DNA of 64,000 nucleotides from Plecoglossus altivelis (Eukaryota > Chordata > Actinopteri > Osmeriformes > Plecoglossidae). Within the stretch, counting starts at the first letter, position 1. Each line of letters begins with the position of its first letter. Position numbers and translations under genes: made by a program. Positions 12,728-24,600 of this stretch are shown here, one piece after another. Under the pieces are notes generated by a model. That model did no database searches and was not told the origin of the DNA. It worked only from the letters and a program-made list of their open reading frames with translations. The DNA lies in the NCBI GenBank assembly GCA_036571765.1, contig BROE01000023.1:4945972-5009971 (forward strand). The letters run 5' to 3'.

Positions 12728-13060
12728 TTGTTTTGTAATCATATCAGTAGACTGCAAATTTACAAAAACCATTCACTTGCAGTATGGCTGTGTGTCCACT
12801 ATTATTTTGTTTGTCAGAGATAAAACGCTCTCATTATGGAAAACACTGAGTTCCTTGCGTTGTACATTCATGGTTCGAGGGCATCATTCTGTGCTCGTGC
12901 TGCTGCCGTGTTACTCAGGCTAGTGATGGAGAAATAGATCATGTCGTTGTGTTACCTTAGAATTTTGCAGACTGGCTAGACCTGTATTAATTGATGATGG
13001 CCTCAAGTTAGCATAGTTAATGTGTGATTGTTCTTTGGAGAGTCTTGACCTGCCTCTGTC

Positions 13061-13140
<80 letters not shown>

Positions 13141-13155
13141 TTTCTCTCTCTGCTC
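12728..13155 (+). repeat. tandem duplication, copy 2
   Basis: Repeats copy 1 in the same order: the cacttgcagtatggctgtgt segment, ggttcgagggcatcattctg, the gcagactggctagacctg segment, and again a terminal CT tract. See copy 1 for the difference pattern. Confidence 0.9.
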
Positions 13156-13300
13156 TCTCTTCTATATATATATATACTGTACATGTAGTATATATAGTAT
13201 ATATAGTATAATATATATATATACTATATATATATATATATATATATATGTATACACACACAGTATATATATTCTGTATATATATACTATTAATAACTGC
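13051..13300 (+). repeat. (CT)n followed by (TA)n-rich microsatellite
   Basis: A nearly pure CT tract to about 13160 passes into TATA-rich dinucleotide repeats with short GTA interruptions to about 13300. Confidence 0.9.
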
Positions 13301-13576
13301 CAGTCTGAGAGACTTGCCAATGGAGAAAGACGTGAACTCAAGGAAACGGACCTGTCCGACACAATCATTTATAAATGGCATCGCACTTTTTCTGGACGTT
13401 GTTTGCTGCGTATACCTCTGGTGCTAGGAACTGATGTCTCAAGTTCATGTTTCCTCCAAGTGCTTAGTCCAGTTGCTAAGTAACCACTGCAGAGCCAGGC
13501 TGCATCAGTGGATGTCCGATGGGTTTAGAAAATCACATTGAGTTCCCTTAGCCAGATCACCAAAAGAAGCACTGAA

Positions 13577-13675
13577 ATGATGGACGAAGGAACCGAGTTA
13601 TCTCTGACAATTGCTCACATTGTCCAGCGACTGAAAGGGACTCATTTACACTCTCAAATTGAGAGACAAGCAAAA
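13577..13675 (+). CDS. tbc1d19: tbc1d19 exon 1
   Basis: Encodes residues 1-33, MMDEGTELSLTIAHIVQRLK and onward, like the family N-terminus (LSLIIAQIVQKLKG in human). Donor GTACGT, phase 0. Confidence 0.9.
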
Positions 13676-16434
13676 GTACGTAGCTAGCTAGACATAGGCG
13701 ATCAGCTCTGCAGAGCCCAATTGCCTGTGCAACAGCCAATGGTGTCCTAACGCTGACCTGATATTTAGCAGGTGCTAGCTTGTCGTTGGTGCAGCACGTA
13801 ATTATAGAAAAAAGTATTTAGAAAGCGTGCATAACATTCCTAAACTTCTATTTTGTTCTATTTAGGATTGTTTAAATCAACCCGAGATCAAACTAGACTG
13901 TCTTAAAGAGGACGTGCGCAATTTTCTCAAAGCATCAGGTAAGCGTGTGAAAGAATGTGCTGTGATCAAAATGATTTCACCCGACATTTGGCCTGAAAAA
14001 GCACTTGTTTTTTTGTGTTGCAGGGTGGGAGAAAAAGCTACAGAATGCAGTGTACAGAGAAATGCACCTGTACGTTTACATTTCCAGTAGAAAAAAAAAG
14101 CGTTTCTATGTTGTGTTACAGTTTCAGCCCTCCAGCTCCTAATGGTTTGTACCTGCTAAAAGAAGATTTTCATCTAATGAGCCACTGTTTGCCCCCCTCT
14201 CCCCCCCAATCTATTTTGGGCCACCTTTGACTAGTGTAAACGTAGCAGAAGTTGCTATTTGGCTGAATAACAACTGGCCCCCCTAGAGAGTCTGCCTTGC
14301 GCCAAACGCAGAATGCAACAGATACACTCCGTTATCCTAACGGAACCCGTCATAGTTGATCGTTACAGACAGTTTTAAAACAAGGAATTTCATGGAATGC
14401 CAAGGCAGATACCCTTAGTGCCGCAATATACAATGTGGAGTAGATGTAAACGTTCTCTCTGTATTTAATAACAGCATAGTAGCAGAACTCTGGCAAGAGG
14501 TCTTCTGAGGTCACTCACAATGTACTCTCTCTAGAAAGATCAGATCCAATCCGCGCACACTTACTGTGTGAGTAAGCAGTACCCTTGAATTTTGTTTGCC
14601 GCAAACTTCAATTTCTTCAGTCTGTGAAAATCCCCCCCCCCCCGTTTGTTTTTTTAGCAAAGACTTTGGACAGCGATGCATTAAGTTGACTTATGCCTTC
14701 CTCTCCTTGTCATGAGTCACGAGCGTCTTCTTTTAGGTGAGCTGTTGACATTGGTATGAGTGCTTTATATCCCCTGTCAGACGCCAGGGCCTTGTCTAGA
14801 ACGAGTTGAGCCTGTTTAACCTGGTTAGACTGGATGATAAGTGGGAGGAGACGGGGAGACGAATGGCGGTTCCGGTTTAAACGAACGCTCATCATCTCAG
14901 ATTCGGGAGGACGTCGAAGGGTGACTGTTCGTGTCGTGTGTCGTTCAGGTTTGATTCGGCTCCGAGTTCGCGTCGCGTCGGATTCGCTTATGTGACCGCG
15001 ATTGGTGGTCTGCAAGTCACTCGCACGCGCTTACTCACTGCCTCTATCTGGTGTGTGTGTGTGTGTGTGTGTGTGCGCGTTGCGCCTAGGCGGCCCTCCC
15101 CCGGCCACCCCTCTGCCCCCCCGGAGCACCACAAGGAGCCACTGGCCTACATGCGCAAGGCCCAGGTCTGTCTCTTCCTTTCTGTGTCACTCTCTCTTCC
15201 TTCTGCCCAGCCCTGGGTGGTTATTTTGTCTGTTTGTTTGGAGATATGCCCTACTTAGATGGCTGCCTCATACCAAGCTGTGTGTGTGTGTGTGTCATTC
15301 CAAACAGGCCAGTTGGGAGAAGCGCATCCTCAAAAGCCTGAACAGCATGTGTACCGAACTGGGTGTTCCTCTGGCTCGTAAGGTAGGCTCTGTGGAAAAA
15401 TGCATGGCGCTGAACACCGAGAGATCTCCCCTAATCTAGTTCCGGAACATTGGCGCGCGTTTGATTGGAGTTCATTTGGACTCGGCATCCAGCATGGCCC
15501 CCGTCTATATTTGGCTCCGTGTCAGCGGGGCTTGTTTGTGGTTTTCCAGAGGCCGGCGCTGGAGCAGAAGGAGCTCGCCAACAAGTGGAACGAGATGGGA
15601 ACAGACGAGCCAGGTGTGTGTTCATGCGTCCACTTCTTCTCATCCAGGTGCGTTTGGTTTGCCCAGGGCGGTTTGCTCCTCCCCGTCACCCCCCCTCCCC
15701 CTCAGGACGGGTTCACCCTGACCCAGAGCTCTACGCGTGCACAGTGTCCCACACAGCACAAGGCTGTCTGACTATTCTATCAGGGAGAATAGGGGGTATG
15801 ATAACATTTACGAGTGTGAGCCGACCTCAGGTATAAACACGCTGGAGGCCCTGCGAGTCCAGAGGCTAAGCAGACTTCCCCGGTGGCCTGCCTCCCCCGC
15901 CCCCCTCCCCACCCCTGCATGCCCTCCATCTGAGCACACAAGACCCTTGACTTTATGACAGTTCCTCCTGAGCCTGTAGCTGGAAAAGCCCACTTCAGGC
16001 AGCAGGATGCATCTCTGCAGGGCGACATAACTCACTGGGATAGCGGGCACTGCAGTTGACAGTGGGGATTTGGAATCTCTTTCTCTCCTCTCTATCGCTC
16101 CCTCTCTCTTTCTGCCATAGATCTAAGTCGCTTCAGGCCTGTCTATGCCCCTAAAGACTTCCTGGAGGTGAGAAATATATCATCTCCAACCACCCATCGT
16201 TCAAATCAAAGACTCCTTTACAAATGGATATTGGGAGCGGTAGGTTTTCTATCATCCGTTATGGACTACATTTCCCATGACCTCCCCTAGGTGCTGATTA
16301 GCCTGCGGAACCCCAACTATGACATCAGCGAGGAGACCAGCGCCAGGAGCCACTGGGGCCTGATCCAAGTACCCCTCTACGTCAGAGATATACCACAGAT
16401 GGTAGATTGTGTGTGTGTGTGTGTGCGGGGGTGG

Positions 16435-16491
<57 letters not shown>

Positions 16492-18489
16492 AAACCTGGG
16501 GTTCTGTCTGTTGTCGGATGAGGGAAACCTACAGTTCAGTTTCTATTTGAAACCTGATCAGTCATAGATCAAAGTTAAGGATTTGATAAACAGCAACGTT
16601 TGACATGGTGACTGATGGTTTGTGAAAAGTACAGAGATGTTTGATGAGGTGTCCAGTCTGATGGTTCTCTGGCCCGCAGAGAGAGGCCTACTCAGAGCTG
16701 AGTCTAACCACTGGACAGCTGGGCATCGATGACCACACCCAGATCCACCCAGGTGACAGCCATCACAACAAACACCACAACAAATAATAACCGTTTAACT
16801 TCTAAGCATTTCAGCAAGATCATTGATGACATACCAGATGGGGGCCTCATTCGGTATGCATTCAGCCCAAATCTTCATGTGAGACAGATCCACTCTGCAA
16901 ATACGCGGTTGAAAGGGATTAAACCACAGTCTTGAATTGCATCAGTGCTCTCCCTCTCTCTCCTTCTTTCTCTTGTTCTCTCTTTCTCTCTCTCTATTGT
17001 CCTTTCTCTCTTGTTCTCTCTTTCTCATGTTCTCTCTCTCTTGTCCACTCTTGTTCTCTCTCTGTCTTGTTCTCCTCTCTCTCGTTCTCTCTTTCTCTTG
17101 TTCTCTTTCTCTTGTTCTCTCTCTTGTTCTCTCTCTGTCTTGTTCTCTCTCTCTCTTGTTCTCTCTCTCTCTTGTTTTCTCTTTCTCTTGTTCTCTCTCT
17201 CTTGTTTTTTTCTCTCTTGTCCTCTCTTGTTCTCCCTCTCTCTTGTTCTCTCTCTCATGCCATTTGGCCGTCTGGGATCCCTCAAACAATTTCTGTATGC
17301 TGTGGGTTTAAATATCTTTTGTATCCTGAGCCTTGTATTTGTAAACCAAACTGATAAAGTTGCCACTTTTCTGGAACGGTTGCCACTCCGACATTAGAAC
17401 TGAAGTGTTTCTGTTGCCTGTCTCTCCCTCTTGTCGAGCAGATATGTTTGAAAACGAACATGTTCGCATCGGAAAAAAAGGTGAGTTTGATAGTAGCCCG
17501 TTTTCCAGATCTTCTTCTTATCGTGTTTACATGACAATGTGTATCTTTTGTCATTCGGTCTTGCCATATTGTAATGCAGCCAAATAAGAATGCGTTTCCG
17601 ACATGTTTGGAGACACAAGGTTGCGCTCAAACGGACACGCGCACCTGCACGCACGCACACGCGCGCACACGCACTCTCGAAGGAAACCCACTAATGTCAG
17701 CACATGCCAGAACTAATCCTCCCCTTCAGTCCCTCAAGAGGCGTCGTCCCCTCGGCACTCGGGTCCGGTCCAAAGAGGCCAGGTGCGGGGGATGGGGTGT
17801 TGCCCCCCCCCCCCCCCACACACACACTCCCCTCCATCTCATTCCTGTCCCTAGACGCCAATGCCATAACTTAAACACCCTCCCAAAGGCCAATAAGATC
17901 CTTCCGCCAATGGTCACATCAAAACACCGGGACCTTTTTTGTAAACACGCTCTTAGGCCCTCTGGCTCCCTGTCAACCTGGCCGTTGGAATGTGTTTAAC
18001 AGACAGGCAGACAGACAGGCAGACAGGCAGGCAGACAGGCAGAGCACTCTAAAGACGTATTAAGGAAGATGAGGGGACCAATGTTTACCTGCTGGAGATG
18101 TTATGGCTCTCTTGACACCCGCAGTCAAGGGCCATGTGTGTTTAGGACTTGACACGGTACACAGAGCAAGATTGAGTGCGTTTTCTGAGAGTGATTTTGA
18201 CTTCGGCAGAGCGGCCAAGTGGTTTATTGCGGCGGAGGGGGGGTATTTACGTCTCTCGCGCTCTCATCCAGGGGTATAGGGTAGGAATGTAAGCTGTCCA
18301 GACACTTGTGCGTGCAGATATCCTGCTAGCGTGTTGATGCGGAGCATGTTGGTGTCTGTGTGTGTCTGCAGTGGTGACTGAGCAGGACAGCGCAGCGGCG
18401 CAGCAGTACAGCAGGCAGGGCTGCCCCACTGGGCTCCGGGCAGACCTCTGGGCCCTCGCCCTTAACTCCACCAACGAGCCAGAGGTAAC

Positions 18490-18524
<35 letters not shown>

Positions 18525-18606
18525 CACACTACCTGGCACACGCATACACTCAAATCTAAACGTAGAAATATATGCATATAATACAATATGAACCAGAGCT
18601 ACTCAT

Positions 18607-18656
<50 letters not shown>

Positions 18657-21600
18657 TCACAGAAACACAGGCACACAAATGATGTCAGCCTGTTCCGCTA
18701 TGTCCTCTGTTTGTGAGGGGTTGGTATAAACCTGCCATGCATGCACAGCTGTGGCTGTTCCCAAACAGCAGGTTGCCGAGGGCCTGAACTCCTTACCTCC
18801 TGCCCTGCGCACGGTTAATGATTGGCATGGCCCACTGAAGTGGCAAACTCGGAGCTCCTCGTCTTTGCTCCACATCAAATGGATATTTGAGTGCGTTTTC
18901 GGCGGTGGAAGTGCATGAGCTCATCGGTTTATTTCAGGAGGAATTTATGAGCATTCTGTATATGTATTGTAATGGATATTTATGTTCGTTTACGCCTGTA
19001 GATAAGTTTGACGTTCACCGCCCACAACGGTCCAAATAACCGACTCAACAGCAAGCACTGAATCCCCTGAGTTTAACGTGCGTAAGACTTCTTCAACAGT
19101 CGGCTTCATTGTCAAAGCATTAGGTACTGTATAACTGAATAGCATACCTGAACATGCGCACACACAGGGCAGGAGTAGCTGCAGCAGCCAGAGCTGCAGG
19201 TCTGTGTGCTGCAGTCTGCAGCCGGCCACCTCAGGGGACATAAATAATACCCGGGCAGATGTTTACTCCCGCGGCGGTTGTAACTCCTCCCGCCACCGCG
19301 ATGCCAAAGTAATCAAACGCAGGGGCCATTTAGCTCAGTTAGCTCCGGCACGCTTGCCAAAGCGCCCTGTGTGGCACCGCAGCACCAACCCTCGCTTGTA
19401 TAACCCTGGGTCTCTGTCAGCTCCAGAGACCCCCCGTCAGGATGGAAAACACTGTCTGCCGTGGGGTGATGGATCCCTGGGAAGAGCTCCAGAGGCCCTG
19501 TGGGGGGTCTGGAGGGCGCCGCTCAGCCCGAAAGGGGCGGACGCTGACCCCCAACAGGCAAGGCTAGCGCTAAGCTAGCGCTTAGCTAGCCACCACAGAG
19601 ACGCGAGTCACGTGACGCAGTCCACGTCCCACAATCCATCAGTGTAAATGAGGGGGCCCCGTGAGAGCAGAGCCGGTTCCTCGTCTAGGAAGGCCAGGAA
19701 TTTCATGGGAGAGGGGGAAGGGGGGGGGAGGGGTTAGGTGGTGACCCATCATGCCTTGGTCTCTCAACATTTGGTATCAAAGTTACAGCTGGCTTGTGGT
19801 GTAAGTTTTTCAACAAATGGACTAACATTGTCTTTTCACGTGAGCACGTTTTACATCGGCTTCAAACATTCATACTCGTAGCACACTGCAATTCTCCGCT
19901 ATTTCGAAAGTGTCTAACAACTTTGACCTGGTGCAACCCGCAGATCCCATCCTTCCGATTCAGTCACTTTTAATATCTTCTCTCGATGCTATCCAGACGA
20001 TTTCAAATCCTGTCTTTGTGTAATGGATAGCACATATCTCTGCGACCTGCCTTAGCTTCCTACACTGCGGGTCCCTGTATCCTCTTCCTCCTTATCCCCA
20101 GAAAGTACCTCTCGTCTGTCAGAAGCAGGGGAGTGGGTTATGTTCTATTCTTCCCTCTGTCCTCCCCTCATATTTTTATGATCGCTCAGCTCACACCGGA
20201 GACAGATAAACCGTTTAGCGTCTGCGCTTGAAGTGTTTCAGTTCCCCACTGCCTTGAAAATGACCTCAACAATCCTAAATCCAGTTTGTTCTGGCAGAAC
20301 AAGAAAACTTTCGAGAGATGAAATCTTTAAGGTGGTTTTGGGGAATATTCAAATATTGTTTGGGTGACCGGCACCGTTTCGGGTCAGAAGACGAGAATCG
20401 TACCACCTTATCTTGCTGTCGGATTTAGCGTTCTCGTGTTGACTTCGTGTTAAATTTTTTTTTGTTTGATTTACCTGAAGTTTTTATTGTCGTGTTTAGT
20501 ACCAGATGTACACTACAATAACTGTATGCTATCAGTAACCTTTCATCTTCCTCTCTAGGACATGATGCGCTACGAGCAACTGAAAGCAGGTGTGATCCGT
20601 CACGACCTGTTGGTGGACAACCTCATCTACAAGGTAGACTCGACCTTCTCAGCAGCGGAACGCTCTCTGCGCCGAAGATGTCTTTTAGGTGGGGATGAGG
20701 GTGGATGAGGTACCAGGAGATATACTCCTGTTTACTCTGTGTGCAGGACGTAAAGCTGACGGCCAGTAATGATGACTACTACTTCGTGTTTGAGGATTTT
20801 CTGTATCAGGTATGTGTCCCCTTTGAACTCCCTCTTCTCCCGCGCGCATTTTCTCTCTTTACTCCCACGGCCCGCTGTCAGAGATATCCGTATCCAGCGC
20901 TGATAAGCAGGTACGCACGGAGGATTGCCGGACAGTGACGTACGCAGCGTCCAACATCCCAGAATAGAAGGAATCAAACACCAGGAACGTCACGCAGCGC
21001 GGACGCTCCGATAACGGAGGTCATAAATCACCGAGAAATCACCTTTGCCCTCGTCTCACGTTTGTTCTGCTCGGATCAGATCCGCATTTTTACGTTGGCC
21101 CCCGTGTCTCCGACCGGCTTGTTTGTCTCCGAGCGCCTTCCTCAATCTTAGATTTCCCAACTGCCTCAGCGAATGTGCCCCGACCTAGCCTGCAGAGAAG
21201 GTCTCACTCAGAACTTAATGACAAACTCTCGACTAGCGCTTGAAATGGAGTGACTGGGTACAGTCCCAGTGCCTCGTCTGAGAAGAACGTCGGATGACCT
21301 CAGTTGCTGGACTGAGCGCATCTGCTTCAGAGTGGCCCCATTGATTAAACAGCCGAGCGCAGTTCCCCTCGAGTTGGCGAGGAAATTGAAATGTCTTCCC
21401 CCGTCGCCAAATTTATATAAGATACCATCCGCCTAAACCCCTCATGTTGTCTGGAGAGCCAGAGGAAGGCCTCCTAGCAAGTTACCATCTCATCACAGAA
21501 CACTCGAGGCAGGAAGAAGTCTTAAAGAATTCTCCTGGAGTATAATTGAACCATCTCAAGCACCATACAATTACTTTTCCCAATATAGTTTGCATGACCT

Positions 21601-24600
21601 GAGGTCGAATAGTCAGGGACCGTATTCATATATAAATGTGTGTGTGTGTGTGTATGTCCATCTGTCCATAGGTGCTGCTGTGTTTCTCCAGAGACACCGT
21701 TGTCCTTGAGCACTTCAGCTACAACAGCGCGACTCCACCAACCTCCTATGTTGAGGGTGAGAACCCCCCTCCCCCCCCCCCCCCCCCACTCCTCCCTCTA
21801 GATTACAGCACCAGACACCATCATACAGACATTCCTAAAGCTACTGGAACATTCCAAGGTTTGTCCGTCTTGATGTTGGGTTTTTCCCCGCCTCATAGGG
21901 AAGGTGGGAAGTGAGGAGTGTGCTGTGGTCTACCCCCCCAACGGTAAGCTGACCCCTCCTCCTCCTCCATCAGCAGTTATGACATCACGCCACCGTCACA
22001 CCGACGACACCTCGCCAGCACAATGACATGGCACCTTTTTCCTTTCTCTCCGTGTGAACAGGCGTGGTCCCCTTCCATGGCTTCTCGATGTACGGTGAGT
22101 AGGCCACGCCCCCCCCCCCGCAGCAGCTGTGCTTGGTGAGGAACGAAGGGGATGTGTAAAGTGCTCGGCCTCTGTGTTTGACTGTCCTCACAGTGGCCCC
22201 TCTGTGCTTCCTCTATAACGAGCCCTCCAAGCTGTACAGCGTGTTCAGGGAGATGTACGTGCGCTACTTCTTCAGACTGCACTCCATCTCCTCCTCCCCC
22301 TCGGTAGGACCCAACACGGACAGCGTGTGTGTGCGTGTGTGTCTGTCTGTCTGTCTGTCTATTCTCTGTTTAGAAGACGGATGTGTGTGGGAACACTGCT
22401 GCGTCGTCGGCGTGTTTACAGAAGCGGTGATACCGTCAGATGCTCTTGTAGGATGACCGCGGCTATGCTGCTATCTAAGTGTGCAAGCGGCCCGCCGGCC
22501 TGTGATGTCTTGCAGGGTATCGTGTCTCTGTGCCTGCAGTTTGAGAGTCTGCTCCAGTCTCATCTGCCCCAGCTGTTCTACCACCTGCGGGAGATCCAGG
22601 CCCAGCCGTACGTTCGCTTACCAACCCCCTTTTTACACCACGCTACATGATTAATAGTCTTATACACATGGTCGATAATATACGGCCAGTACTTAGATTT
22701 GTGTTTTCACCGAAGTTGGAACAGTCATTATTTTCTTAGATGGATAACTTAAGGGTGGGTGTCTACTGCCATCTGGTGGCCAAACCCTGCAAACACACGT
22801 ATTTCCCTTAAGCCTCAAATCCCCCCAACGATGTTCCACCATATTCATGTCCTCATCTCACAAAGAGGTAACAAGGGAGACCTTGTGATGCTGACTGATG
22901 TGTTTGATGACTGACGGTTGTTGTGGCCGTCTGGCTCTTGGCCCTCAGTCTGCGTATAGCCTTCAAGTGGATGGTGCGGGCCTTCTCTGGTTACCTCTCC
23001 ACCGACCAGCTGCTGCTGCTCTGGGATCGCATCCTGGGCTACGACTCTCTGGAGATCGTAGCAGGTAGGATGGGCCCGGACCCTCACCCCTCTTCACGAC
23101 GCTTCTGTCCCCGTCAGCACACCGTCTGAACCCCAATGTGGCCTGAGTTGCGCTTTAGCCTCATTCTGGAGCAATGTGGATTAACTCTCTGTGTTGATAT
23201 CTCCTCTTTCTCCTTCCTTTCGCTCCTCTATTCCTCCCTCTCTCTCTCTCCCTCTCTCTCTATATATCTCTCTCCCTCTCTCTCTCTCCCTCTCAGTCTT
23301 GGCGGCGTCTGTGTTTGCCTTCCGGGCTGAGAATCTGATGGAGGTGACGTCGCTGGCCTCAGCTGAGGTGAGTATAGGGGGTCAGTGGGACTACCAGTCG
23401 TCGCTGCCACCCCTCCCACTCCTCTTTTCCTCTCCCTGGCACATAAACCCTGCCGCTCAGTCTCCCAGGAGACAGAAATAGCCCCTTACAGCCTGCCAGT
23501 AGCAGTAACCCAGCCTCCTGCATGCACACACCCCAAAAAAAAAAAGCTTGCTGGCTATTTCAAATGTACCCCCCCCCCCCCATTGCCCTGCTACGCCCAT
23601 ATCACTCTACTATGTGACAGGATCATTGCTGTATATGCTGTTCTTGTGTGTGTTGTGGTGTGTGTGTTGTGGTTGTGGTGGTGTGTGTGCAGGTGTGCTG
23701 ACGATGTGCGTGTGACGGTGAGAGACTTGCTATGCAATGGGTATAATCTGAAATTCATCAAGAGCAAATCATTTCCACAGATGACCACCACCATGTAATA
23801 TACGGGCACAAGCACAGAGCACTGATTCAACTAGCCCATCTTCTCCAAGCATTTCAATTAGACTCTCTCTCCCAAGCCTCTGACATGTCACTCCACGAAT
23901 AGACCCCCAGAAATACAAACTCCTCCGAAACCAGTTCAGGCTCTCCGCTTCCCAAGAGACGGCGAGTGACAGGCACACTAAAACCTTAAGGTGAACCGCC
24001 TGCCCGTCCAGCGCCCTCGGCAGAGCGTGCGGAGGGAGAGGGGAAGGGGTGTGTATGGAGGGAGGGAGAGAGGAAGGGTTGTGTATGGAGAGAGGGAGAG
24101 AGAGAGGAAGGGGTGTGTATGGAGGGAGAGAGAGAGGAAGGGGTGTGTATGGAGGGAGAGAGAGAGAGAGGAAGGGGTGTGTATGGAGGGAGAGAGAGAG
24201 AGAGAGAGGAAGGGGTGTGTATGGAGGGAGGGAGAGAGAGGAAGGGGTGTGTATGGAGGGAGAGAGAGAGTGTGTTGGGGGGTGAGGGGGTTGTCTAATC
24301 CTCAGAGTGACGCACAGGCGTCAGGTTGACCTGATGCTAAGATGCTGGCCGGCACTATTTGCTTGCTCATTTACCACCTGGTCAACTGGAGAAGGTATCA
24401 TAACATGGCTCCCGGGGGCCTTATTTTTAGAGGCCAGCCGAGGGCTGAAATATTACACCCTTTCTGTAAACATGATAGGGCTCTAAATTTAATATCACCC
24501 TCCCGCCCCCTCTCCTAAAAGGCCAGGGTTAGGGGAAGGAAAGGGACATATTGCCCTGCACAAAGCAGCTCTGCATCATTGCAAAGTTAGTCTGTGGATT

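Larger units (their letters stand above)
11769..13576. other. head-to-head intergenic region cckar / tbc1d19
   Basis: These 1.8 kb separate the two start codons and should hold both promoters and 5'UTRs. I see no clear TATA box tied to either gene. The middle is taken up by a duplicated block (12286-13155) and by CT and TA simple repeats to about 13300. The last 270 bp before the tbc1d19 ATG are unique sequence. Confidence 0.6.

Noticed and set aside
12566..12920. Open frames in the CT-rich parts of the duplicated block
   Set aside because: Low-complexity Leu/Ser translations, present only because the CT tracts lack stops.
19331..19345. tagctcagttagctc, resembling a tRNA A-box
   Set aside because: No B-box or T-arm follows at the right distance and the flanks do not fold as a tRNA.
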